Of a stretch of 64,000 nt of DNA, positions 7,923 through 16,038 are shown piece by piece (position 1 is the stretch's first letter; each line of letters opens with the position of its first letter). Made by a program: the position numbers and the translations under genes. The DNA comes from Bowmanella denitrificans (GTDB taxonomy: Bacteria; Pseudomonadota; Gammaproteobacteria; Enterobacterales; Alteromonadaceae). The stretch lies in assembly GCF_002887595.1 (NCBI RefSeq), contig NZ_PEBU01000010.1, positions 161,433 to 225,432 on the forward strand, read 5' to 3'. A model generated the notes under the pieces. The model had not been told where the DNA came from. It saw only the letters and a list, made by a program, of their open reading frames with translations, and did no database searches.

Positions 7923-8594
7923 ATGAATTCTGCTTCTTTCAGCCCCGCACAAAAACAAGCCATTCAGCAGGCCCAGGCCGCTGCAGACAAGTTACGTGCA
8001 GAGTTTGAGCCCCTCAGCCAGAAGGCGCTGGACCAGATTTTGTGTCAGGCACGCAGCCACAATGGCTGGCTGGACAAAGCCGTTGCCGAGCCAACCCTGC
8101 GACAGCTGTATGAGATTGTGAAAATGGGTTCCACCAGTATGAACAGTTGCCCGGCCCGTTTTGTGTTTGTGCAGACCAAGGCTGGCAAAGAAAAACTCAG
8201 AGGTTGCCTGGCCCCGCTGAATGTGGACAAAGTGCTGAGCGCGCCGGTCACGGTGATAATTGGCCAGGATCTGGCGTTCTATCAGAAGATGGATAAGTTG
8301 TTTGCCCACAATCCCGGGGCCAGGCAAATGCTGGCAGATAACCCCAAGGTCGCCGAAACCACCGCATTCAGAAACGCCACCTTGCAGGGCGCCTACCTGA
8401 TGATTGCTGCCCGCGCGCTGGGACTGGACGTTGGCCCGATGTCCGGCTTCAATAATCAGGCCTGCGACCAGGCATTTTTTGCCGGCACCAGCATTCGCAG
8501 CAACTTTCTTTGTAGTCTGGGCTATGGCGACAGCAGCAAGCTTTTCCAGCGCTTGCCGCGTCTGGACTTTGACGAGGCCTGCCAGTTGCTCTGA
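7923..8594 (+). CDS. Nitroreductase-family protein, RutE/HadB-like
   Basis: The protein has 223 residues of the flavin-dependent nitroreductase superfamily. GSTSMNSCPARFVFV matches the FMN-binding start of the RutE (3-hydroxypropionate dehydrogenase / malonic semialdehyde reductase) branch, and the tail GYGDSSKLFQR is also RutE-like. RutE reduces malonic semialdehyde formed in pyrimidine breakdown, but no other rut genes are here. In this setting, divergent from a catabolic operon, it may reduce a semialdehyde, an enoate-like intermediate or a nitro group. Start ATG 7923 follows an AAGGAC site. An inverted repeat between it and the convergent gst gene may end transcription. Confidence 0.82.
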   Translation: MNSASFSPAQKQAIQQAQAAADKLRAEFEPLSQKALDQILCQARSHNGWLDKAVAEPTLRQLYEIVKMGSTSMNSCPARFVFVQTKAGKEKLRGCLAPLNVDKVLSAPVTVIIGQDLAFYQKMDKLFAHNPGARQMLADNPKVAETTAFRNATLQGAYLMIAARALGLDVGPMSGFNNQACDQAFFAGTSIRSNFLCSLGYGDSSKLFQRLPRLDFDEACQLL

Positions 8595-8609
8595 CAGGGC
8601 TTGCCAACG

Positions 8610-8639
8610 GCGGCCTGCTACAGCAACAGAACAGGCCGC
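8610..8639. terminator. Inverted repeat between convergent genes, possible weak terminator
   Basis: GCGGCCTG (8610-8617) pairs with CAGGCCGC (8632-8639) around a 14-base loop, in the 49-base gap between the ends of the rutE-like and gst genes. No T-tract follows on either strand, so intrinsic termination is doubtful. Confidence 0.3.
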
Positions 8640-8643
8640 TGGA

Positions 8644-9423
8644 CTAAAGCCCCTGTTGCGCCAGCAGGCTACCCAGTTTAGCCAGGTCTTCGGCGCGCGG
8701 CGCTGGCATACGGAACTGCGCCAGACAGGCCGCCTGGCTGAATGCCGGGCGCGCCCTGACCCGCTCAATCCACCCGGCCAGTGCTGGCTTGTTACGCCAG
8801 ATAAAGTCAAACCCCAGTCTGTCGATTCTGTCCAGCAGCGCCATACTGGCGATATCCGCCAAAGAAAAGCCGTTACCCGCCAGCCATAAGGTTTGCTGCA
8901 ATCTTTGCTCCATTAAGGTCGCGACTTCATACAGCTTTTCGATGCTGGTCAGCACCGCCTGATAGTCCACCGGCGTGTCCACCAGGTTCTGAAACGCCTG
9001 TGCCCTGGCCGGTTGTGGATGGTGGCGAATCAGCGCCTGCACATCCTGCTGACTCATGCACATAAAGCGCTGCCTGATCATCAGTTGGAATGACGCCACC
9101 CGCAATGTTGGGTGAATCACCTCATCAAAGTAACCACACCAGCTACGCATACTGTCTCTCAGCTCTGCCCGCTCTGGTACCAGACTGGGTTGAAAGGCCT
9201 GATCAAGGTACTCGTTGATATGGCTGGACTCGCAAATAACCTGTTGGTTATGCACCAGTGTGGGTACCACACCGGCAGGATTTAACACGAGATAGGCCGG
9301 GCGCAGATGTTCAAAGTCTCTGAGCGACACCCGACGGCTCTGCCATGCCAACTGTTTTTCTGCCAGGCAGGCCCGGACCTTAAACGACATCAGTGAATCC
9401 CACTCGTGATAGAGCGCAAGCAT
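8644..9423 (-). CDS. Glutathione S-transferase family protein
   Basis: This glutathione-dependent enzyme has about 259 residues. The thioredoxin-like N-terminal domain (1-80) has a Ser-rich active-site start (HEWDSLMSFKVR, candidate Ser10 or Ser13), the cis-Pro motif NPAGVVPTLV and the gamma-glutamyl-binding ESSHINEYLD. The helical C-terminal domain ends with the N-capping LADIASMALLDRI region. I chose the ATG at 9423 because it has an AAGGGGA site; a longer frame to 9474 would put coding sequence across a palindrome at 9464-9475. The N-terminal pattern recalls beta-etherase and isomerase classes that act in aromatic catabolism. It is divergent from the TonB receptor gene and probably shares its control. 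Confidence 0.85.
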   Translation of the reverse strand: MLALYHEWDSLMSFKVRACLAEKQLAWQSRRVSLRDFEHLRPAYLVLNPAGVVPTLVHNQQVICESSHINEYLDQAFQPSLVPERAELRDSMRSWCGYFDEVIHPTLRVASFQLMIRQRFMCMSQQDVQALIRHHPQPARAQAFQNLVDTPVDYQAVLTSIEKLYEVATLMEQRLQQTLWLAGNGFSLADIASMALLDRIDRLGFDFIWRNKPALAGWIERVRARPAFSQAACLAQFRMPAPRAEDLAKLGSLLAQQGL

Positions 9424-9463
9424 AAGCTTCCCCTTGTTGAACTGGTTGTAGATAACAAGACGC

Positions 9464-9517
9464 ATTGTATACATTCAAATATTAATGTATTTATTTTGAT
9501 CAAAAATATATACAAAT
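9464..9517. promoter_or_regulatory. Candidate GntR operators between gst and TonB receptor genes
   Basis: ATTGTATACATT at 9464-9475 is identical to 7855-7866. Nearby are AATGTATTTA (9484-9493) and ATATATACAAAT (9506-9517), looser copies of the same core. All fall in the divergent region between gst (start 9423) and the receptor (start 9605), which is AT-rich and must hold both promoters. Confidence 0.5.
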
Positions 9518-9604
9518 AATTAACATTGAATTATATGTAAAAAAGGTGAACACAAAACAAACAGTCTCAAACAACCACACTGCAACGAGAACGAGGAGAC
9601 GGGA

Positions 9605-12259
9605 ATGACACGACACACCACCAACATAGGCTTCTGCACCGGTTGCCTGCTGTCAGGGCTGACCAGCCAAGGCCTGATGGCACAGGACGCACCAGTTGCA
9701 CAGGACAGGAAAGTCGAACAAATTGTCGTCACAGGGTCTTTTATCAAAGGCAGGGAACAAGGTAACAGCGCTTCCCCCATTGCCATTATTGGCGAGGAGG
9801 ATTTAACCAATATCGGTGCCACCAGCGTATCGGATCTGGTCAACACCCTGACGGTGAACACCGGGGCACAGGTATACTCCGACAGTTTCGAACAGGCCCG
9901 CTCGGCGGGTACCACTAACATTAATCTGCGTGGCTTAGGCGTCACTTCCACCCTGGTGCTGTTAAATGGCCAGCGCCACACCTTATCACCGGCGGTCACC
10001 GAAGCAGGCGACCAGTTTGTCGACCTGAGTACCCTGGTCCCTGCCATTGCGGTGGAGCGGGTGGAAATACTTAAAGACGGTGCATCGTCTTTGTATGGCT
10101 CAGACGCGGTAGCCGGGGTGGTGAACTTTATTACCCGTTCCAGCTTTGAAGGCTTTGAGCTGGATGCCAATTACCAACACAACAAATACGGTTCAGATGA
10201 AGTGAGTCTGGGTGCCATTGTGGGCGCGGCCGGTGAGCGCAGCAATGTGATGCTGGCGGTAAACTATCTGACCCGCAGCAACGTGCCCAATGCTGCGCGA
10301 CGCGACGACTATGCCGACAACCAGGACTCCTGGAGTGGCTATGGTTTTCCCGGCAAGGTGATTGCGTTTGATGGCCCGCCCGGACCGCCGATTAAGTTAA
10401 TTGACCCCAGTTGCCTGGACGGCAGTGCCTTTGCAAAATACCCAGGTCTGGTGCGCCGTAAACCAGACGGTGCCGTGCCCAGCGACGGGGCCTGTGAGCT
10501 GAACTATGGCTACTACGGCGACATTATTGCTGCTGCCGAACAAACCCAGGCCATGGCACAGGCCAGCTTTGACCTGACAGACAACACACAGATATTCAGT
10601 GAAGTGGTGGTGGCCCGCAATAAAACCACCATAAATTCGGTACCCAGTCAGCCACAGCTGGATGAAGTGCGGGTTCCGGCCTTTCACCCGGATGCCATTG
10701 AGGTGGGTGGCACAAACCCCTTCCCCGGCAGCGCGTCGAACAGTGGCGTGCTGTTTATTCGCCCGCTTGGCGCCGGCTCTGAGCCCAATGTGGATGACAA
10801 ACTCTATCAAAGCTGGCGCTACCAGTTAGGTATCAAAGGCGATCTGGTCAACTACTGGAGCTGGAAAGCCACCTGGAGTAAAAGCGTGAATGAGGCCGAA
10901 AATGCCCGCAAGGACGTGATAACCGATAATCTGCAGGCGGCGCTTAATGGCCAGGGCGGCCCCAATGGCGATGCCTTCTATTATTGGTTGTCCAGCAGTC
11001 AGGATAAAAATAGCGCAGAAATGTATGACTTTATCTTCGGCGAATTCGGCTATCAGGCTGAATCCAGCCAGACGGTATTTGATGCCCATGTGACCGGTGA
11101 TTTGTTTGAACTGTCGGCCGGTGCGGTGGGAGCCGCCTTTGGTGTACAACACCGCACCGACAAACTGACATACGACTTTAATGAGCTGTCTAACGATCTG
11201 GTGTTTAACTTTTTCGGCGGCGGCGAAGACTTCAGCGGTGAACAGAAAGTGTGGGCGGTATTTGCCGAGTTCTCTGTTCCCCTGACTTATGATCTAACCA
11301 TGCAAACCGCACTGCGCTATGAGAATTTTGACATTGCCAGTACCACGGATCCGAAAGTCGCGCTGCTATGGGCCCCCAGCCAGGATTTCAGTCTGCGGGC
11401 CAGCTATGGCACCTCGTTCAGGGTGGCCACCGTGTTTCAGAACGACTCACAGTTTATTACCCCGCAGACCGCTAATGACCCGTTGGCCGGCGGCAACGAG
11501 GTAAGCTTTATTTCCCTGCTGACCGGTGACCCGGACCGTCCGCTGAAGCCGCAAGAATCTGAGGCGGTGAACTTAGGGCTGAGCTGGACCTTGGCCGACA
11601 ATCTGACCCTGAATCTGGATTACTGGCGCTTTGACTACAAAAACTTTATCACTCCCGAATCCGCAGCGGCACTGCTGGCGGTGGACCCCACCAATAGCCA
11701 GATAGAACGCGGTCCGGGCGGTGAAGCAGTGAAGATCACCACCTACTACCGCAATGCCGGGTCGGTAAAAACCGATGGTGTGGACTTCAGCCTGTTTACC
11801 GACGTGGATCTTGGCGACTGGGGCAATCTGCGCCCGGTATTAGATGGCACTTATCTGCTTAGCTACGATTTGGATGACCCGCTACTTGGCCCTATTGATG
11901 GCCTGGGCAATGTAAATGATGAGAACTTTGGTGTGTCTACCGTGGAACTGCGCGCCAATCTGGGCTTGCTGTGGAGTCACGGCAAGCACAGTGGCAATTT
12001 GTATCTTCGTCATATCGGCGACTACCAGAATGACAACGAAGACAACGCCAAAGTGGCCAGCTGGACCAAGGTAGATCTGCAATACAGCTACCAGATGGAC
12101 CCGCTGTTTGACCAGGATCAGGGCCCGCGCTTAACGCTGGGCGCCCTTAATTTGTTTGACCGCGCCGCGCCTACGGTGCGCAATTCACTGGGGTATGACG
12201 CCACAGTGCATGATCCACGCGGGCAAATGTTGTATTTGAATATTAAACAACAGTTCTGA
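9605..12259 (+). CDS. TonB-dependent outer-membrane receptor, probable substrate uptake
   Basis: This outer-membrane receptor has 884 residues. A signal-like N-terminus is followed by the TonB-box-type segment EQIVVTGSFIKG, a plug domain (about 50-170, with LRGLGVTSTLVLLNGQRH and VERVEILKDGASSLYGSDAVAG) and a large 22-strand barrel ending in an aromatic LYLNIKQQF. It lacks iron-siderophore hallmarks and belongs to the broad group used by Alteromonadales and sphingomonads for organic nutrients. An AACGAGGAG site precedes the ATG. Placement beside gst and under a shared palindromic operator suggests that it imports the compound degraded by the cluster; this is inference. A strong terminator follows at once. 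Confidence 0.9.
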   Translation: MTRHTTNIGFCTGCLLSGLTSQGLMAQDAPVAQDRKVEQIVVTGSFIKGREQGNSASPIAIIGEEDLTNIGATSVSDLVNTLTVNTGAQVYSDSFEQARSAGTTNINLRGLGVTSTLVLLNGQRHTLSPAVTEAGDQFVDLSTLVPAIAVERVEILKDGASSLYGSDAVAGVVNFITRSSFEGFELDANYQHNKYGSDEVSLGAIVGAAGERSNVMLAVNYLTRSNVPNAARRDDYADNQDSWSGYGFPGKVIAFDGPPGPPIKLIDPSCLDGSAFAKYPGLVRRKPDGAVPSDGACELNYGYYGDIIAAAEQTQAMAQASFDLTDNTQIFSEVVVARNKTTINSVPSQPQLDEVRVPAFHPDAIEVGGTNPFPGSASNSGVLFIRPLGAGSEPNVDDKLYQSWRYQLGIKGDLVNYWSWKATWSKSVNEAENARKDVITDNLQAALNGQGGPNGDAFYYWLSSSQDKNSAEMYDFIFGEFGYQAESSQTVFDAHVTGDLFELSAGAVGAAFGVQHRTDKLTYDFNELSNDLVFNFFGGGEDFSGEQKVWAVFAEFSVPLTYDLTMQTALRYENFDIASTTDPKVALLWAPSQDFSLRASYGTSFRVATVFQNDSQFITPQTANDPLAGGNEVSFISLLTGDPDRPLKPQESEAVNLGLSWTLADNLTLNLDYWRFDYKNFITPESAAALLAVDPTNSQIERGPGGEAVKITTYYRNAGSVKTDGVDFSLFTDVDLGDWGNLRPVLDGTYLLSYDLDDPLLGPIDGLGNVNDENFGVSTVELRANLGLLWSHGKHSGNLYLRHIGDYQNDNEDNAKVASWTKVDLQYSYQMDPLFDQDQGPRLTLGALNLFDRAAPTVRNSLGYDATVHDPRGQMLYLNIKQQF

Positions 12260-12281
12260 TCCTGGCTGTTGTTGTCTGCTT

Positions 12282-12304
12282 GGCGGGCCTGGCCCGCCTT
12301 TTTT
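12282..12304 (+). terminator. Intrinsic terminator of the TonB receptor gene
   Basis: GGCGGGC (12282-12288) and GCCCGCC (12292-12298) form a 7-bp GC stem with a 3-base loop, followed by six T. It lies 22 bases after the receptor stop. There is no T-tract on the opposite strand, so it serves the plus strand only. Confidence 0.88.
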
Positions 12305-12306
12305 GC

Positions 12307-12975
12307 CTATTTATCGTTGTAGCGGCGCTCGACTTTGTCTTGCATTTCAGGGTTTTCCAGCTTCAGGCGTACCGGTTTTTCCAGAATAATACGACCGTCA
12401 ATGCGTACCGCTTTTTCCACCAGCAGGGTGGGTTCTTCGTCACTGTTCCAGTCCCAGCCCTGGTCACGACGGCGTTCAAACACCACATCACCTTTAATAT
12501 AGGTGTCGCCACGTAACTTAATATCGCCGTTTAAGGTTTGCAGGTCCTTGCCCACTTCAGCGTCAAGTAACAGAATATCGCCATTCACGGTACTGATGTC
12601 GCCGCCCACCCGAGCGCCTTTTTGCAGCTCAATGCGGCCATTTACCGTTTGTAAATCGTCATGGGCCTGCAGGTTATGACCGGCAGTGATGCTGCCATTC
12701 ACCGTTTCCGCTTCTTCAATCACCACATTGTCGCCAAGCTCTATCCCCCCGTTAACGGTGGTTACATCACCGGCCTGGCTGCGATGACCAATATCGATAC
12801 CGCCATTGACGGTGCTTAAGTCGCCTACCTGACGATCATTGCCAATATCGATGCCACCAAATACCGTGCTGGCATTACCATGTTCATCGGCATCGCCGCC
12901 GACATGAATAATACAGCCAGACAGTAAGCTGACACTGAACAGGGGTACAAGCAGAGCGAGGGTGTGTTTTTTCAT
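12307..12975 (-). CDS. Repeat-rich lipoprotein with 'TVNGxI' parallel-beta repeats
   Basis: The protein has 222 residues. The N-terminus is a lipoprotein signal with lipobox LLSGC (Cys21), so it is exported and lipid-anchored. Residues about 35-160 contain seven units of roughly 18-20 residues with the core T-[VL]-N-G-x-I, the first unit degenerate (TVFGGI). Such spacing predicts a right-handed parallel beta-helix, as in bactofilins and DUF4097-type adhesin-like proteins. The C-terminal part is charged (QDKVERRYNDK). No enzyme motif is seen. It is a single gene between two terminators, so it is probably expressed alone. An envelope scaffold or metal/surface-binding role is possible but unproven. 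Confidence 0.75.
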   Translation of the reverse strand: MKKHTLALLVPLFSVSLLSGCIIHVGGDADEHGNASTVFGGIDIGNDRQVGDLSTVNGGIDIGHRSQAGDVTTVNGGIELGDNVVIEEAETVNGSITAGHNLQAHDDLQTVNGRIELQKGARVGGDISTVNGDILLLDAEVGKDLQTLNGDIKLRGDTYIKGDVVFERRRDQGWDWNSDEEPTLLVEKAVRIDGRIILEKPVRLKLENPEMQDKVERRYNDK

Positions 12976-13241
12976 TTTGGTTATCCGTATTTGCAGAAAT
13001 AACGACTAGCAGCAAAAACCTGGCCAGTAAGTTAACTTATTGTTTTAAATTGATAATATTTTTATTGGTGAGATTTTGTGCTGCGCATCGCACCACTTTT
13101 TAGTGAGTTTGGCAATCTGCCCGGGTTCGTTCCTTTGCTGGGCTAACGTTGCTAATCCCTACTCTGACAGGCTGCCACCGTCGGACTCAAGTCCGACCCA
13201 CTGCGAGGCTCTAACAACAAAATACAATTTTTTGTCTACTT
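12976..13241. other. Non-coding interval with a 'GTCGGACT' palindrome
   Basis: No gene was found. The right-hand end, seen from the lipoprotein gene, is AT-rich and should hold its promoter. A perfect palindrome, GTCGGACT (13180-13187) with AGTCCGAC (13190-13197) and the flank CCCACTG, belongs to the same repeat style as the copies near 48541 and 56051. Confidence 0.6.
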
Positions 13242-13267
13242 AAAAAAAAGGGAGCCCAGCGGCTCCC
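13242..13267 (-). terminator. Intrinsic terminator of the 3-hydroxyanthranilate operon
   Basis: Read on the minus strand, GGGAGCC (13267-13261) and GGCTCCC (13256-13250) form a 7-bp stem around a 4-base loop, followed by eight T (13249-13242). It lies just after the stop of the LVIVD protein gene and marks that gene as the end of the operon. Confidence 0.9.
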
Positions 13268-13273
13268 TTAAGA

Positions 13274-15019
13274 TTAATTACCCTTAGGCGGCCAGGCCTG
13301 CTTCGGTGGGGCAAAGCTGGGTTCACCCAAAAGTGGGCTGGACAGGGCATAGAAGCCATGGTTGGTAAACAGCCAGAACAGGTTGCGGTCGTATTCCACA
13401 TACACGGCGTGGGACAAGTTGCCCATGGCATAGCTGGCGACCTGATCTTCCTTAAAGGGGGGAACAAAGTAAGCGGCAATTTCCGGTTTGTCCGGGTTGC
13501 TTACGTCAAACACCTGTAACCCTGCGTTGTAGAAGTTAAACGGCAAGATACCGGCTTTGTGACTTCCTGGCTGATGGTAAGCACCTGTGCGCTTCGGGCC
13601 AAAGCTGCCACGACGCTGACAAAAGTCGGTGAAGGCTGCCTCGGCTGGCGGCTTGGGGCGAGGCATCACGCCTTTCACTTTGGGATTAGCCGGGTCAGAG
13701 ACATCAATGATATGGATATCTTTATAGGGCTCATAACAGTCTTCGTTGAGTGGGTAGCCACTGAAATACACCAGACCGGTTTCCTCTACCTGAGAAACAT
13801 CCACATAGTCTCCTTCGGTGCCAGCGATATTGGCCGGGAACTTAAGGTTGCTGACCACTTTCATATTGGACGGATCGCTGATATCCACCACCACAAAACC
13901 TAACCCGCCCATGGCACCATAACCATATTTGCCGCCCTGGGAAGCCGGTTTGGGAATAAACAACGGCATACGAGAGCCCATCCAGGAGGTACGGTTGCCG
14001 GCACGGGGATCGGCTTTAAATACCGCTTCGTGTTCGGGGTCGCCGACGATTTGGCCGGGCAGACCCAGCATATCCAGGAATCTGGGGTTGGTTGGGTCAG
14101 ACATATCCCAGGCCTGATAACCTGAACTGTACAGGTCATTGGGATATTCGGTCAGGCCCCAGCGCTTATCCGGCGCAGCTGACACAAACATAATATCGTC
14201 ACCAAAATAGGCCGGAATATCCCGCACACCTGAGCCTTGCTGCTGGCCGATGGGGGCATCCGGATGCAGGATGTCGGTGCTGCGCTGGGCAATCAGTTTC
14301 CAGTCTTTGGGCAATGGCCCGTTCATTTCATAGACCTTAAAGCCTTTGAGATGATTGGCGTGGCGAATGGCCTCGACTTTGTCCGGCTGGCGGTATTTAT
14401 CGCGCAGCAAACCGAAGCGACGAATTTCAAAGGACTGCACCATCACATACTTACCCAGCTTTTTGCTCCACTGGATGCTGGCGGCGCCCATCATATCGTC
14501 TTCAGGATAGGGATTTTGCGCTTCAGCGTCCGGGCCGTTGGCGCCCCAGGTATGGCCCCGGGTCAGTAACAGTTCGACTTTTTTGGGGTTGGTGATGTCG
14601 AAAATCTTCAGATCGCGGCGCACATACTGATACAGGTAACGACGGCCCTCGAAATCGACAATATTCTGCCAGGTGTGAAAAGGCTCTACCGTAATAGGGT
14701 AGTAAGCTTCCACCTTCATATTCTTGATGTAACTGTTGGGATCCCAGTAATCCAGTTGCCCTTTAAAAGGAAAGGCATCATGGGATTCCGGTGTGGCTTT
14801 GGGGTGTACAAAGCTGCCATCGGCCTGCATCCCATAACTTTCTGGTGCAGGATTAGCCGGGGTGCGGTCGCCCCCCAGCTCGGCCTGGCGTTTAACGATG
14901 GGGTCCTGAATATTAATCGGTGTATCCTTGCTGATATCCCAGGGGCTGGCCAGCAAACCCGAGCTGAATATCAGCGCGGCGGCAATGGCACTCAGCGGGA
15001 GCCTTGTGTAGTTGTGCAT
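13274..15019 (-). CDS. Exported LVIVD-repeat beta-propeller protein
   Basis: The protein has 581 residues with an N-terminal Sec-type signal (LPLSAIAAALIFSSGLLAS, cleavage near residue 25). Several LVIVD-type blades are clear: FDITNPKKVELL, DMSDPTNPRFLDML, VDISDPSNMKVVSNL, IDVSDPANPKVKGVM and FDVSNPDKPEIAAYF. This indicates a beta-propeller located in the periplasm or outside the cell. No catalytic motif is known for the family. The start has a GGAG site and lies 14 bases after the ACMSD gene, and the operon terminator follows it, so it is transcribed with the cytoplasmic ring-cleavage enzymes. That association is odd and its role, perhaps in substrate capture or extracytoplasmic processing, is unknown. 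Confidence 0.85.
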   Translation of the reverse strand: MHNYTRLPLSAIAAALIFSSGLLASPWDISKDTPINIQDPIVKRQAELGGDRTPANPAPESYGMQADGSFVHPKATPESHDAFPFKGQLDYWDPNSYIKNMKVEAYYPITVEPFHTWQNIVDFEGRRYLYQYVRRDLKIFDITNPKKVELLLTRGHTWGANGPDAEAQNPYPEDDMMGAASIQWSKKLGKYVMVQSFEIRRFGLLRDKYRQPDKVEAIRHANHLKGFKVYEMNGPLPKDWKLIAQRSTDILHPDAPIGQQQGSGVRDIPAYFGDDIMFVSAAPDKRWGLTEYPNDLYSSGYQAWDMSDPTNPRFLDMLGLPGQIVGDPEHEAVFKADPRAGNRTSWMGSRMPLFIPKPASQGGKYGYGAMGGLGFVVVDISDPSNMKVVSNLKFPANIAGTEGDYVDVSQVEETGLVYFSGYPLNEDCYEPYKDIHIIDVSDPANPKVKGVMPRPKPPAEAAFTDFCQRRGSFGPKRTGAYHQPGSHKAGILPFNFYNAGLQVFDVSNPDKPEIAAYFVPPFKEDQVASYAMGNLSHAVYVEYDRNLFWLFTNHGFYALSSPLLGEPSFAPPKQAWPPKGN

Positions 15020-15033
15020 GTCGGTCTCCGTTA

Positions 15034-16029
15034 TTAATTAAGGTTAAAAAACTCAGCGGCGTTGTCCGCCAAAATACGTTGCTTGGTGTGCTGGCCAAGG
15101 CCATCGTGGCTTTTTACCAGCTCGCCGATGACCTGTTCACCCAGCGGAAAGGGGTAGTCAGAGCCCAGCATTACCCGCTCTTCGCCCATGGTTTTCACCA
15201 GCAGGGCCAGGGCGTCAGGGTGAAATACCGCAGAGTCCACATAGAATCTGTCCATATAGCTGGAAGGCAGATTGGGGCAGTCTTCACGCACGATGTCGCG
15301 GTGCTTCCAGGCGTTGTCCACCCGGCCGATCAGATAGGGGAAACTGCCGCCACCATGGGCAAAGCAGATTTTCAGGCTGCGGGGCAGGCGCTCAAAAGCA
15401 CCGGATAAGATCAGGGATAGAATCGACAGCTGCGTTTCGGCCGGCATGGCCACCAGCCAGGGCAGCATATATTTGGGCATGCGTTCCGGCGCCATCATAT
15501 CCCAGGGGTGGATCAACACCGGCGCGCCGATATCGGCACAGTGGTGCAGGAAGGTGACAATACCTTCATCATCCAGATTCTTCAGGCCCACATGGTTACC
15601 GATTTGTACGCCCACATGACCATTGGCCATACAGCGTGACACCTCGGCGCAGGCGGCATCAATATCCTGCATGGGTACCTGACACAGGGCTTTTAAGCGC
15701 TGATTGTCCGGGGTGCAAAGTTCCAGCGCCTGATCGTTCAGCCAGGCCGCCAGTGCCAAAGCCTGTTCCACCGGCCGGTGATAAGCGAAAAGGACCGGCG
15801 TAGCACACATAATCTGCGTATCGATACCCAGTGTGTCCATATCGGCCAGACGCTTATGGCTGTCCCAGCAGGCATGGGTAATAGGCCGGAACAGCTTACC
15901 GTCAATCAGAATATCGGCCTGTTCGGCATTTTTATGCACCACCTGTGGCCAGCCCGGACTGTTATAACGTGCGGCAAAATCCGGCAGACTGGCCGGAAAA
16001 AAATGCGCGTGCATATCGATTAACTTCAT
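15034..16029 (-). CDS. nbaD: 2-amino-3-carboxymuconate-6-semialdehyde decarboxylase (ACMSD)
   Basis: This zinc enzyme of the amidohydrolase superfamily has 331 residues. It decarboxylates the ring-opened product of 3-hydroxyanthranilate to 2-aminomuconate-6-semialdehyde. The expected metal ligands are visible: His7 and His9 in DMHAHFFP, His174 in VLIHPWDMM and Asp291 in LGSDYPFP. His225 (FAHGGGSFPYL) is the catalytic His and Arg48 matches the substrate-binding Arg. The ATG at 16029 is chosen because AGGAG lies six bases before it; the stop of the dioxygenase gene overlaps that site, so the two genes are translationally close. The symbol follows the Pseudomonas 2-nitrobenzoate pathway. Confidence 0.93.
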   Translation of the reverse strand: MKLIDMHAHFFPASLPDFAARYNSPGWPQVVHKNAEQADILIDGKLFRPITHACWDSHKRLADMDTLGIDTQIMCATPVLFAYHRPVEQALALAAWLNDQALELCTPDNQRLKALCQVPMQDIDAACAEVSRCMANGHVGVQIGNHVGLKNLDDEGIVTFLHHCADIGAPVLIHPWDMMAPERMPKYMLPWLVAMPAETQLSILSLILSGAFERLPRSLKICFAHGGGSFPYLIGRVDNAWKHRDIVREDCPNLPSSYMDRFYVDSAVFHPDALALLVKTMGEERVMLGSDYPFPLGEQVIGELVKSHDGLGQHTKQRILADNAAEFFNLN

Positions 16030-16038
16030 GGCCAACTC

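Noticed and set aside
9424..9474. Upstream extension of the glutathione transferase
   Set aside because: The 17 extra residues do not belong to the fold, and the start codon would lie inside the ATTGTATACATT palindrome.
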